From Benincasa hispida (taxonomy: Eukaryota; Streptophyta; Magnoliopsida; Cucurbitales; Cucurbitaceae), in assembly GCF_009727055.1 (NCBI RefSeq), contig NC_052350.1, positions 23,123,331 to 23,187,330 on the forward strand: a stretch of 64,000 nucleotides of DNA, in the 5' to 3' direction. This document shows positions 46,283 through 58,089 of the stretch, one piece after another. The position numbers and the translations under genes are program-made. The notes under the pieces are model-generated. The model was not told the origin of the DNA, did no database searches, and saw only the letters and a list, made by a program, of their open reading frames with translations. Position 1 is the first letter of the stretch; every line of letters begins with the position of its first letter.

Positions 46283-47414
46283 TAGAAATTAGAACTAAAA
46301 TCGATAAGATAGAGTTGCATGTGGACTTAGGCAAACTCATGTTTTAAAAGGGTTTAAAATTGGATTGAGATAGACCTAAGTTCAAGGTTCTAATGGGATT
46401 AGCAACCTAGTTTAATCTTTTTAAATCGATTTAATAGGATTAAATTGATTGGCATAAAAGATTAAAATTGTATTAAATCTATCTATAAGGGACCTTTTGT
46501 TTAAGGCAGATACTGTTCCAGTCTGGGGTACTTAAGCTGACGGAAACGGAATACCCCTACCTGGGAACCTACCTGGAAAGGTGAATTAGATAGATTTTCT
46601 GCAAGCATGTGACAGTTGGTCAAAGACTCCGTTAAAGAGTTTAATGGATGATAATCAAAAGTTGTTCAACTATCTGAGATAAACGTTACTCTTGGGCAAA
46701 CCTAAAAAGTCATTTAGTTAAAATTCCTAGCTGTGTTTTTTTCTAAGTAAACTAAACTCTAGGTTATAAAATACTCAGTGGGAGGAAGAGATATATATGA
46801 TATGCCAATGATTCCACTCACGTTTCTCCCTGAATGTGCACGTCGTGAGATTCATGCTTGGCCTCATGGTGCCTAGGAGCATCCCTCTTTTGATGGTATT
46901 TGCATGAGTCAATATCAAGGTAGACGGAGAGAGTATTTATACTAAGTGGGTGAAGGGTGTGTGTCACCACGTCCTACTATCTCCTACATTGGTTCACATC
47001 GTGAGATCATTCTTGCACTCCCTCGTGGCTCCTTGGGAGCGTCCCCCTTCGGATGGTTTTTTGCAGTTGGTCAATATAATGGGTTGGAACTCTAGGGCCT
47101 AAAATGACGAGTCACACTTATGGGAAATTGTTAAGTAAGTTAATGATTTCTTGACCAAATCAATGATGGCTAGTCGTTATAGAAGAAAGAGTTGTTATGG
47201 TATTAATGGTTGGTTGAGAATGTCTCAATTCATAGGAGGGATAAATTGACCATCTTTTGGCAGCTTTTGTCCTAAACCTTTGAAGCATCATTACGAAACT
47301 AGATGTCACACAGGATTCATGTTAGTTTTGCTAAACCGTATTGGATGTTGTATGTTTTTCAACGAGTATTTGTTAAAACCTAACGTAGGTCAATGTGTTT
47401 TTGTTTTTAGCAAC

Positions 47415-47705
47415 ATGTTTGATTTTTCGTTAAATGCCTTTAGTTTGACCGACTTCATACAATGGAAAGACTCTTGTAAAACATATTTCGTGGTAAACGA
47501 TCTCCAGTTTGTCATGGTTGAGGAGTGCCCTCAAGTCCCGACCTTTAATGCACCGCGAAATGTTTGTAATGCATATGAGGTGTGGATGAAGGCTAATTCA
47601 TTGGCTCCACTTCACATATTGGCTAGCATACTTGATGTTTTGGCCAAAAGGGTTGAGAACATGATCATTGCACGTGAGAACATACTCGTTACAAATTTTG
47701 TTTGA
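47415..47705 (+). pseudogene. Element D: gag N-terminal part
   Basis: From ATG 47415 the frame reads MFDFSLNAFSLTDFIQWKDS, then FVMVEECPQVP, NAYEVWMKANSLAPLHILAS and ILDVLAKRVENMI, ending at TGA 47703. It matches the N-terminal third of the gag of E (UBN2/Retrotran_gag_2 capsid). The capsid core and zinc knuckle are absent downstream, so about two thirds of gag is deleted. Confidence 0.75.
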
Positions 47706-47939
47706 ACGTCAGTTCTTAGTTTTTGAGCACAAAGGGATAGATGAAAAAACTAGTAATATTAGTTCCCAAGTTAAACTCCAGGAAGAGAAAACAAGTGTTG
47801 CTGACTTTGTTGAAGTTCATCGATGAGAAGTGTTCTCTGACATTGAACTTGGAGCATATTTAGGTTCTGATACTGATCCCATTACTCTCCGAAAGAGGAA
47901 GATGTCTAAAGACAGTAAGTATGCTTTATTGGTTTTGGA
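47706..47939 (+). other. Element D: unassigned gag-protease linker
   Basis: About 230 bp with no clear homology to gag or to the other elements until SKYALLVLETCLVEND (47907-47960), which is the usual start of the protease region. A frame from 47830 (MFSDIELGAYLGSDTDPIT) runs into the protease in phase, so this may be replacement sequence rather than gag. Confidence 0.5.
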
Positions 47940-48243
47940 GACGTGTTTGGTAGAGAATGATGATTCTGCCTGGATCCTTGATTCGGGTGCTACTAACCAC
48001 ATCAGTTACTCTTACCAAGGATTCAGTTCCTGAAAAACGTTGCCATAGGGAGAGATGACTCTTTGAGTCGATATTGGTGAGGTTGTTTCAGCTGTTGCTG
48101 TAGGCAGGCTGAAGTTATTTTTGGACAAGAAACATTATCTGTTATTGAATAATGTTTTTGTAGTTCCTCATATCAAGAGGAACTTAATCTCAGTTTCTTG
48201 TTTCATTGAACAAGGTTATACTGTCTCCTTTTTTTAGAGTAAA
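47940..48243 (+). pseudogene. Element D: aspartic protease
   Basis: AWILDSGATNHISYSYQGFS holds the intact DSG active site (about 47969-48030). It is followed by a stop, then GEVVSAVAVGRLKLFLDKKH and NNVFVVPHIKRNLISVSCF. The protease would cut the copia polyprotein. Several stops (about 48031-48235) break it. Confidence 0.8.
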
Positions 48244-49400
48244 GTGTTTATTTTCAAGAATGGGATAGAGATTGGTTTTGGTTCAATGGAAAGTAACTTA
48301 TATGTACTAAGGCCGTTAGTTATAAAAGCCTTGTGTAACATTGAAATGTTAAGTATGGCGACAAAGGCTAAAAGACCAAAGGTTTCTCCTAAGGAAAATG
48401 CCCATCTTTGGCATCTAAGGTTAGGTCACACCAACCTCAATAGGATTGAGCAGTTGGTGAAATGTGGACTTCTAAAGAGTTTAGAAGAAAACTCTTTGTC
48501 GGTGTGTGAATCATACCTCAAAGGCAAGATGACCAAACAACCTTTTACTGGAAAAGGTTACAGAGCTAAGGAAGCCTTGGAGCTTGTACATTCAGACCTT
48601 TGTGGTTCGAACCAGTGTTAGAGCTCGAGGTGGGTATGAATATTTCATCTCTTTCATAGATAATTATTCAAGATACGAGTATCTCTACCTAATGCAACGT
48701 AAGTCTGAAGCCCTTAACAAGTTCAAGGAGTATAAGGTTGAAGTTGAAAACCTTTTAGAAGAAGATAAAAACACTAGATCTTATCGTGGTGGAGAGTATA
48801 TGGACCTCAAATTCCAGAACTATATGATATAACATGGAATTACGTCCCAACTCTCGGCCCCAGGTACACCTCAATAGAATGGTGTATTAGAAAGGGGAAA
48901 CATAACCTTGTTGGACATGGTTCGGTCTATGATGAGTTATGCTCATCTTCCAGACTTGTTTTGGGGTTTTGCAGTGGAGACTGCGTGTTACATTCTGAAC
49001 AACGTTCCCTCAAAAAGTGTTTCTGAAACACCTTTTGAGTTGTGGAGAGGCCGTAAAGCTAGTTTACGCCACTTCAGGATTTGGGGGGTGTCCGCCCTAC
49101 GTGCTTGTGACTAACCCGAAGAAGTTGGAACCGTGTTCGAAAGTTTGCCTCTTTGTAGGCTACTCCAAGGAAACAAGTGTTGGATACTTCTATGATCCAA
49201 GTGAGAATAAGGTCTTTGTTTCTACAAATGTTATCTTCTTAGAAGAAGACCACATTCGGGATCATAAACCACGAAGTAAGCTTGTTATACGTGAGATTTC
49301 TAGTGAGACTGAGACTACTGAGGGTTTAACAAGAGTTGTTGAATAGACCGACAAATCAACAAGAGTTATTGAGGTCGGTACATCTAGTCAACCAACTTAA
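48244..49400 (+). pseudogene. Element D: GAG-pre-integrase and integrase
   Basis: SPKENAHLWHLRLGHTNLNR (48380-48450) is the zinc finger; the CESC motif reads CESY, so one zinc ligand is lost. LVHSDLCG carries the first catalytic D. A frameshift near 48600 leads to VRARGGYEYFISFIDNYSRY. The second catalytic site SDRGGEY reads RSYRGGEYMDLKF, so D is replaced by Y. NGVLERGN with the catalytic E and MMSYAHLPDLFWGFAVE follow. The C-terminal part is at 49017-49346 (KVCLFVGYSKETSVGYFYDP). Inactive. Confidence 0.85.
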
Positions 49401-50360
49401 GAGTTGAGACTGCCTCGACATAGTGGGAGGGTTATGAACCCACCGGATCACTACATGGGTTTGACTGAAGCCCAAAACATCATTTCTAATGATGGGGTCG
49501 AAGATCCATTGTCTTTTAAGCAATGGAGGATGTTGACAAAGATGAGTGGATTAAGGCCATGAACTAGGAAATGGAATCTATGTACTTCAATAACGTCTGA
49601 GGGCTTGTGGATCAGCCTAATAGGGTAAAACCTATAGGATGTAAGTGGATCTATAGGCGAAAACGAGGTATAAATAGAAAGGTGTAAGCCTTTAAGGCTA
49701 GACTCGTGGCAAAGGGTTATGGACTATGAGGAAACTTTCTCACCTATTGTCATGCTCAAGTCTATCAGGATACTCCTGTCCATAGCAACATTTTATGATT
49801 ATGAGATATGAAAAATGGACGTCAAGACTACCTTTCTTAATGGTAATCTTGAGAAGACCATATACATGGCTCAACCAGAGGGGTTCGTAGTTCCAGATCA
49901 AAAGCAAAAAGTTTGCAAGCTTAATAGGTCCATTTATGGGCTGAAACAAGCGTCTAGATCATGGAACATTAGATTTGACAGTGTGGTCAAGTCGTTTGGC
50001 TTTGATCAGAACGTTGATGAGCCTTGTGTTTACAAGAAAATCATCAACAGCTCAGTAGCTTTCCTGGTACTATATGTGGATGATATCCTACTCATTGGGA
50101 ATGATGTAGGGTTTCTGACTGACATTAAGAAGTGGCTAGCCGCCAGTTTGAAAGGAAATATTTGGGTGAGGCACAGTATGTTCTAGGGATCCAGATCATT
50201 CAGGATCGTAAGAACAAGAGGTTCGCCTTGTCTAAGGCATCGTACATAGATCAAATGTTGATCAGGTATAGGATGCAAGATTCCAAGAGGGGTTTGTTAC
50301 TCTTCAGGCATGGAATCATATTGTCTGAGGATCAATGTCTTAAGACACCTTAAGAGGTTG
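49401..50360 (+). pseudogene. Element D: reverse transcriptase
   Basis: Copia RT. HYMGLTEAQNIISNDGVEDP starts it near 49450, with frameshifts near 49520 and 49710. Then MDVKTTFLNGNLEKTIYMAQ, KLNRSIYGLKQASRSWNIRF, and FLVLYVDDILLIGNDVGFL with intact YVDD (about 50060-50115). A deletion near 50130 shifts the frame before YLGEAQYVLGIQIIQDRKNK and SYIDQMLIRYRMQDSKRG. It stops at 50353. Confidence 0.85.
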
Positions 50361-51050
50361 AGGAGATGAGACGGATTCCCTATGCTTCGGCTGTTGGAAG
50401 CTTAATGTATGCAATGTTGTGTACCAGACCTAATATTGCTATGCAATAGGGATTGTCAGTCGTTATCAGTCTAATCCAGGATTAGATCATTGGATAGCGG
50501 TCAAAACAATTCTCAAGTATCTTTGGAGATTGAGGGACTACATGTTCATGTATGGATATAAAGATTTAATCCTTACAAGATACATAGACTCTGACTTTCA
50601 GACTAATTGAGATTCTTGTAAATCGATATCGGGGTCAGTGTTCACTCTGAATGGAGGTGTGGCGAAGCATCAAGCAAGGATGCATCTCAGACTCCGCTAT
50701 AGAAGCCGAATACGTGGCCACCTGTGAAACAGCTAAAGATGCTGTTTAGCAGAGGAAATTCCTTACAAATTTGGAACTTGTTCCAAATATGGATTTGTCG
50801 ATCACTCTCTATTGTGATAACAACAGGGCTATGGAAAATTCAAAGGAACCTTGAGTCATTGTAGAGGCAAACATATTGAATGAAAATATCACTGATCGGA
50901 GAGATTACGCATTGCAGTGATGCGATAGTCACAAAGATCGCGTTAGAGCACAATGTTGCTGATTTGTTTACAAAAGCTCTCACGGCTAAAGCGTTCGAGG
51001 GTCATCTGAAGAGTCTGGGTCTGCGGGACATGCGACATCTTGTCTAGGGC
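50361..51050 (+). pseudogene. Element D: RNase H
   Basis: Fragments: RRIPYASAVGSLMYAM (about 50370-50418), RYIDSDFQTN with an acidic residue of the site (about 50578-50607), EAEYVATCETAKDAV (50702-50746), ITLYCDNNRAMENSKEP (about 50802-50852) and the C-terminal FTKALTAKAFEGHLKSLGLR. Stops and shifts throughout. Confidence 0.8.
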
Positions 51051-51149
51051 AGGTGGGAGATGATACTGGGTATTGAGTACGCCCTAGTTTCTTGTATATT
51101 GTACTTGTAATTTTTCATGTATTGTATATTAGTCTCCCGAGGCATTAGA

Positions 51150-51162
51150 ACAAGTGGGAGAT
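51150..51162 (+). promoter_or_regulatory. Polypurine tract of element D
   Basis: ACAAGTGGGAGAT immediately before the 3' LTR is the usual copia plus-strand primer. Confidence 0.8.
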
Positions 51163-53243
51163 TGTTGGGATTAATGTCCCAATTCTCCCAAAGTCTCATA
51201 GTTTGTAAACTGTACACATTGTTATGAATAAAATAAGAGTTATTTTATTTTGTATTTACTCATATCCAATCAACAAAGCTTCATGGTTATTATATGAAAA
51301 CATAAGCATGTATATGAGATATACAAATGGATCATGCCTTAAGTGATAACCTAAAAAGGTCTGTAGTATAAGGATTAAAGAGGGATACTTGATTCTGGTG
51401 ACACTAGGGATACGACCCGCTTTATAGAGGTTTACAAGTGTTGTGAACTACTACAGATGGTAGATCCTAACCATTCATGTGGAGACTTGCGAGCAGGGTA
51501 TCCTATACAAAGAGTTTGCATAAGACTGAACCACAAGATGATTCGTCTCTTTATATAATACCGTTGGTACTTGAGACTTACATCTCACCTAAACGACTAT
51601 AGATGACATGACCTCAATCCTAATTGCTTTGGGAACTCCTGCCTTTGAGGGTGGTCCTTTGGTTAGTATGGGTGAGAGTGACCAGATTACCAACTCAACA
51701 TGCCTACCTTTTTGGGGATTTATCTGATCTGGGAGGTGGGAACTCAGTTACACAAGATGGAATTCACTCCTTCCCTGAAGTAGGGGTAAGTGGATAGATT
51801 GCTCCCTTAAGGGCTATTCTAGGTCTTGAACATAGTGGCCACAGCTTCTCTTTGAAAGAGAGGACTCGATCATAGTAGGACTATGACTTATGTTCATTAG
51901 AGGGATCAGTGGTGCTTAAGGAGTTAGATGTAACTACTGGGACAAAATGGTATATTGGCCCAGCTGTACTTATGAGCGATCTGTGAAGGGTTATCACATT
52001 ACTGATTGGTTGATATAGAGACAAAATATATCTTAGTAAGAAGAGTGCAGTTGTCGGTCTTTAGTGGAGTGCCCGATAGTTAACAGATGGTGGATTTTGT
52101 GACTAAAAAGTTTAGTCAGTTATTCACGTACCGTTGGAGCTTCAAGCTTCAGGTCCATATGGTCCCCTTGGTAGCTCAATGGATTCAAGTTAAAAATCAG
52201 TTCTTGGTGTTGATTTGAAATGTTCAAGTTGACAAGAGGAAATTAGATTATATATGATATAATCGGTGTGATGTATGAAATACATCAGGTGGAAGATTAA
52301 TGTAAATGTGATTTACATTAAGTACCATAGAATAGAAAAAGAGCTATGGTTTATATGTTTCATGAGATGAAATATTAAAACTATAAGTTATAAATATAAT
52401 ATGATAAGTTAACTATCATATATATTTATAATAATATTAATTATTGGATAATTATCTCTTTTTCTCTAATAACCAATTGAGTGGGAGGTTATTTGTGGTT
52501 TTGTTGTAATCGTGAGACAAAAAGGAATATGTTTTCCTAAAATTTAGAAGAGTTGCTATTTTCTGAAAGAAACTCACAGATTGCTGTCAAGTAAAATGGT
52601 TTCACTAAACTATAGCTTCTAAAGAGACTAAACGATCAGGAAGTGTTACTATACGATAGTTCACTCAGCTGGTAGTAGTTAAAGAATCACAGGGCATTGT
52701 CTATACGATAGGCTGCCTTCTTCTATACGATTGAGCATTCGTCTATACGATAGACTCTTCTCATCTCCCACTTACTCAATCGTCTACACGAATGTTTTTC
52801 CTCCGGTCTCTTCTTCTAACCAAGTCCACACAGAGGCCACACTTCTAGATTCTCACACTGAGAATACCAAGGTAACCATTGTGGTGGTGTCCTTACTCAA
52901 CTCGACTGAGTTTGAGGTTCTGAAGGTCGTTCGTTGTGTGTTCGCGTTGTTCATGTGGTGGTTGCTATTGGTCGTGTTATGTTGCGGTCGTAGTGTTCGA
53001 GCATTCGTTTGTTGTTCTCTTAGAAACTAAACGAGTGTTGAGATCGAGGGAGTTTTAAGAATGAGTCTTCAAAGGTATGTATTCGTTATCCTTTGATCTC
53101 TTCTGAAAGCATGCTGTAATATCGTATAGTGCATGACCTATAAGTTTCAATTTCTTGATTATAATTGTGTATGTTCACTTTTGAATGGAATTTAGAATGA
53201 TCATTCCGCTGCTCATGGAAATCCTCATGTCTGATTTCCTTCA
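51163..53243 (+). repeat. 3' LTR of element D
   Basis: 2081 bp, TGTTGGGATTAATGTCC to GATTTCCTTCA, collinear with 42740-44890 without the 65-bp duplication. CGATCG/TATACGATAG words at about 52620-52790. Confidence 0.9.
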
Positions 53244-53619
53244 TAAGGGACCTTTTGTCTAAGGTGGGTTCTGTCTAGGCTGAGGTTTTTAAGCTAACGA
53301 AAACGGAACACCCTTACCTGGGAACCTACCTAGTTCCGTTTTTAGGGTGAAAGCCTCGAAATCGAAAAAGGTTTAGGTGTCGAGCCTTTCCTTTAATGGT
53401 TGAAAGTTGAATTAGATAGATTTGTTGCATGCATGCAAATTTGATGATAGTCTGTTAAAGTGTTTAATAAGATATGATTCGAACTTGTTTAATTATCAAA
53501 AGCAAAAGTTGTTTTTGAGTAAATTAAACTCTCACTTAGATAAAATCAGTAGCCGAATTGTCTAAGTTAAAGAATCCCTAGGTAGAACATTCAATAGAAG
53601 GTACTTGGGGTAATGATAC
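53244..53619 (+). other. Leader of element C, second part
   Basis: Begins with the second copy of TAAGG and continues the conserved leader block (GGGACCTTTTGTCTAAGG, CTTACCTGGGAACCTACCT). It contains an extra ~80 bp relative to E (GTTCCGTTTTTAGGGTG and after). It ends at GATAC, the left flank of element E. Confidence 0.75.
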
Positions 53620-55755
53620 TGTTGGAGATGATGCCCTAAACTCTCATGTCCTGTAGTTTGTAAACACAGTTTTGAACAAATGCTTGTGATGTATAATATA
53701 TGATATTTTCTTACTTATTGTCTATGAACATTGAATGTTTTATTTGCTTTACCACAAACCAATAAACTAAAATCCTTGGTTGTTGTTTGTAACTTAAGCA
53801 TGTATGTGGAGACATACAAGTGGATCATGTCTTAAGTGATAACCAAAATAGTCTGTAGTATATGAATATAGGAGTAAAACCTTATCCTGGTAACGCTACG
53901 GATGCAGCCTTCTTTGTAGAATAGTTACAAGTGTTGTGACTACAGATGGTCTAATCCTGATCATTCATGTGGGGACATGCAAGCGGGGGTGTGTTATACA
54001 AAGAGTTTGTATAAGACCTGACCATAAAGTGTTAACATCTCGTTATATAACGTCGTTCATGACAGAGACTTCACTTCACTAGGATGATCATAGGTAACAT
54101 GACCTGAATCCTGAGTGAGTTGGGAACTTCTACCTTTGAGGGTGGTTCTTTATTTGCATGGGTGCGAGTGACCAGATCGTCGACCCAAACCTACCACTTT
54201 GGAGATTCGTCTGATTTGGAGCTGGAAACTCAGCTACACAAGATGGAATTCACTCCTTCCTCAAAGTAAGGGTAAGTAGATAGAGTGCTCCCTTAAGGGT
54301 TGATCTCGGGGTTTGAATGATGTGGCGTCACACACCTTCTAATGGCCCAAAAGGTGTCCACACATAGTAGGACTATGTTGTATTGTTCATTAGAGGGATT
54401 AGTGGTACTTAAGGAGTTAGATGTAACTATAGGTGCAAAACGGTAAATTGGCCTAGCTATACTTACGAGCATCTATGAAGGGTTATCATACTGCTGGTTG
54501 GTTATATCAAATGGACACAGAAATATATCTATGGTAAGAAGTGTTCAACTATCGATCTTTAGTAAAATGCCTGACAGTTAACGGATGACGGATCTCGTGG
54601 CTTAAGAGTTTAGTCAGCTATTCACGTACCATTAGAGCTTTGAGTCATAGGTCTATAAGGTCCCCTTGGTAGCTCAATGGACTCAAGTTGAGAATCAGTT
54701 TTGGGTCAGTTTGAAGTGTTCAAATTGACAAGAGGTAGTTCAATCATATTGATATGATTAAACTAGTTAATTATATATGATATGATTGACTTTATGTGTG
54801 AGATGCATTATTTGGAGGAAAATGATATAAATATTATTTATATCTAGTGGAGGAGAAAGCACTATGGTTTATATGTGATATTAAACCATAGGTTAATGAA
54901 TATAATATGATTATATTTATTTATTTTAATTGGACAATTATGGGATAATTGTGCCGACATTTTCTCTGTAACCGTGTGATAATGGGAGGTCTCATTCAAT
55001 TTTTGTAACTGGAGAATAAAATGAAAATAGTTTTCATTTTGCAAGGAGATCACATAATTCGCTCACGAAGTGTATACAGCCTATAGCATAGCAAACCGAG
55101 AACCTACAAATAGCTTAAAGTTTCTACAAGATCATATACACGCATACCTTTTTCTAAATGATTGCATAGGAATTGTTGAACAATCGTCTAACTTTTTCTT
55201 AAACGATCGCGCGCCCGAGCGTTTACTAAATGATCGTCTATACAATTGCTGCCTATTTACTAAACGATCGTGTACCTTCTTCTAACTGATTAAGCATTGT
55301 CTATACGATAGACCCTGCCTTCTCCCACTTGCTTGGTCGTGGTATACGATATTTCTTTCCTCCTTCCCTCTACCAAATCCAACAGAGCCCACACCTCCTG
55401 GATTGTCACACTAAGAATACCGAGGGTTCTAAGTGGTGGTGTTATCCCCATTGTTGTTGTGTTCGTGTGGAGGCTGTTTATGAGTAAACGACCAGGTGAT
55501 TTGGTGAAAGATTGCTTGGACATTCCAGCGAGAGTGAGAGGAGCAGTCCCTTGGAGAGAATGAGATTTTCTATGAAAAAATGTTCTTCAACTGTTACATC
55601 TCTCTTCTCTTTATTGTTTATTGTTAAAAGCATGTCGGTAATTTGTAGTATAATGCATATCTTGTCTGTTAGATTGTAAATATGGAAATTCTGTCACAAT
55701 GAGTTTGGAACAATCCGCTTTTGCTCAGAGGTACTCTTGTATAAGAGTTCTTTCA
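53620..55755 (+). repeat. 5' LTR of element E
   Basis: 2136 bp, TGTTGGAGATGATGCCC to AAGAGTTCTTTCA, next to the PBS. Most similar at its start to the LTR of C. CGATCG and TATACGATAG words cluster at about 55130-55350. Confidence 0.85.
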
Positions 55756-55770
55756 ATATGTATCAGAGTC
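55756..55770 (+). promoter_or_regulatory. Primer-binding site of element E (mutated)
   Basis: ATATGTATCAGAGTC against the expected ATTGGTATCAGAGCC. Confidence 0.75.
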
Positions 55771-56049
55771 AGGTTATCTCAAAGAATTGCATTTACTTTC
55801 TTGGTGGGTAAAAAGCATGTCTGCTCTCTGTTAAGCGTTAAATATTATATGGATGTGGGATTAATGGAGTTTCTGGGATGAAGCCTCTGGATTGTTTAAA
55901 TTCTTTTACATTTGGAGTCAATTGTAAGGGCCCCTATGTTTTTGGGCATTTTAACTGCTATCGAGTTTGTAATTTCAAAGAGTTTGAGTCTTTGAGCCAT
56001 TCGTGAAGAAGCTTCGTGGATGAAGATGACCAAGCATTGGTCGGGTTGT

Positions 56050-56390
56050 GTAAACGATGAGGTAGACAATCATTGAGTATCGAATACTCGAAAGCTTGTT
56101 GACGCGTGCGCACTAGACGATCGTGTAGCTTAACAAGCTTCATCGCTTAGTTCCTGACTACACGATCGCGGAGTAAATCTTTTACTTATCACTTTTTAAG
56201 TGATCATCTAGACGGTCGGGCTTCGTAGCTACATTGTCGTCTAAACGATCATTTAGAACTCGCGTGTTTTTGTCTTGTGCGCTAAACAATCGGGTACCTC
56301 ATGCTTCATCGCATAGTTATTGGTACTTGATCGTAGCTAAATGATTGTATACCCGGCCACGTTTACTAAACGATGGGAGCTTCGTCCAAC
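56050..56390. repeat. CGATCG-type variable array in the leader of E
   Basis: Words such as GTGTAAACGATGAGGTAG, GACGATCGTGTAGC and CATGCTTCATCGCATAG, shorter than in C and D. Confidence 0.7.
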
Positions 56391-56597
56391 GGTTCAAGAC
56401 CTGGTTCACCTATGAACCGGTTTTCTTGATGGAAAATGTTATAGATAAAGTTTTTACTTCTAGTTTTAGAGGCAGTTCATCCCAGTCCATTAATCTTTGT
56501 GAATGTACATAGGATGTATGCTTCTTGATATGTCATATGGTATGTAATATAGAAGAAATCCCACCTTAGGTTATGCATTGGTCATATATCATCTCTT

Positions 56598-56908
56598 TAT
56601 TATAAGTGTTATGATTTAGAGATGTATGATTTAAATTACGTAAAAGCATGCTCATGCATCATATAATATAAGAGTTATGTTTATGCATGCATAAAGCATT
56701 GACATGCATCATCTTTATATTATAAGTGTTATAGTATAAGAATGTATGGAAAGCATGTTGTTTGGTTTGTTACTTGTATATGAAAGTTATGTATAGTAAT
56801 GAACGGACATTGCATGAAACATGACAAATAGGGTTAAATTTATAAGTGTTATAAATACCTCGTTGTGTGGCAATGTAGTTTTAGTTGTTTCTTTTATAAT
56901 GGTTATAA
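56598..56908. repeat. TTATAAG-GTTATAA inverted repeats, leader of E
   Basis: Six sites: 56598-56616, 56663-56682, 56718-56738 (ATATTATAAGTGTTATAGTA), 56776-56795, 56838-56856 (ATTTATAAGTGTTATAAAT) and 56894-56908 (TTATAATGGTTATAA), spaced about 55-65 bases. Confidence 0.75.
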
Positions 56909-58089
56909 GGAAATTAGAACTAAAATCTATAAGAAAGACATGCATGCCAACTTAGGTTTGAATCATGGTTTTAAAAGTGTTTTAAAACTTGGTTGAGATA
57001 GACCTAAGATCACGGTTCTAATAAGATTAGCAACCTTAGGCTTTAATCTTTTAATCAGTTTAGTAGGATTAAAATGATTAATAAAAGGATAAAGTGTAGC
57101 AAATCTATCTATAAGGGACCTTTTGTCTAAGGCGGGTTCTGTCTAGGCTGGGGTATTTAAGGAGACGGTAATGGAATACCCCTACCTGGGAACCTACCTG
57201 AAAAGGTGAATTAGATAGATTTGATGCATGCACACAAGGTTGAGGACACTCTATTAAAGAGTTTAATGTTACTACTTGAACTTGTTTAATTTCAAAGACA
57301 AGCATTGTTTTTTAGCGGATTAAACTGACTTAGACTAAAATCAGTAGCCGGATTGTCTAGGTTAATGAACCCCTAGGTAGAACATTCAACGGGAGGTACT
57401 TGAGGCATCTGATGCTTCATTTAAACCTCTCGCGTTTCTCCCTTTATTGTCCATACCGTGAGATCTATCCTCGGCCTCGTGGCACCCTGGGAGTGTCCTC
57501 CTAAAGGATGGTATTTGGGTAGGTCAATATCAAGGTGGATGGAGAGAATGTTTATAGTAATTGAGAGCAGGACGTATGACAGCATATCCCACGGTCTCTC
57601 TCGTTAGGTTGGATAAAGTTTCTGTGCATCGCCTCGAGGCATCCTAGGAGTGTTCCCCTATAGGATGCCAGTTTTGCACATTTCTTTATTTGATCTCCTG
57701 TATAGGATAAGGTTACTTAGTCTCTTGTCCTAATCTGCTTTTTTCCTACAGTGAGTGCATTAGGGTAGGACTCTGGGCCGAAAACGAGCGGTTACACTTA
57801 CACGGAATTGTTAAAGGTTAATAGATCTGGACCGAACAAATGGTGACTGTTAGGTTCAGTTCCAAGAGTTGGTTTTTCCTAATAGTTGGGAATGTCTCAT
57901 CCCAGTGAAGGGGCATCTGATCACCCCACCGGTGATGTTTTTCCTACCTCGTTGGGGCATCATTGCAAAATAGAAGTCTTATCACTTAGGGTACTTGGAA
58001 ACTATTTTTCTAAAAACTAAATTGGTGTTAAAATGTGGTTTAAGAAAATACTTATAAAAGTTTGTTCATTTTTCAGCAACGATTTTAAA

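Larger units (their letters stand above)
44906..47414 (+). other. Leader of element D
   Basis: About 2.5 kb without a coding frame: CGATCG array (45225-45740), inverted repeats (45963-46282), the conserved block near 46490-46580 (AATACCCCTACCTGGGAACC), and two copies of a module with a GTGAGAT...CCTCGTGG...GGGAG...GATGGT pattern at about 46840-46935 and 46985-47075. Confidence 0.7.
42740..53243 (+). mobile_element. Complete copia LTR retrotransposon D (TSD TAAGG)
   Basis: 10,504 bp with 5' LTR 42740-44890, PBS, leader, gag, protease, integrase, RT, RNase H, purine tract and 3' LTR 51163-53243. Perfect 5-bp duplications TAAGG at 42735-42739 and 53244-53248. The joined flanks restore the leader block CTATCTATAAGGGACCTTTT seen intact in E (about 57103-57122), which proves it sits in the leader of C. 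All genes carry stops or frameshifts, so it cannot move on its own. Confidence 0.9.
55771..58089 (+). other. Leader of element E
   Basis: About 2.3 kb non-coding: CGATCG array (56050-56390), six inverted repeats (56598-56908), conserved block (57103-57200) and two GTGAGAT...CCTCGTGG...GGGAG modules (about 57446-57530 and 57590-57670). It provides the uninterrupted reference for the leader of C. Confidence 0.75.

Noticed and set aside
47706..47939. Possible new ORF between gag and protease of element D (frame from 47830)
   Set aside because: Short, joined in phase to the decayed protease, and without counterpart in A, B or E; most simply filler left by a deletion.
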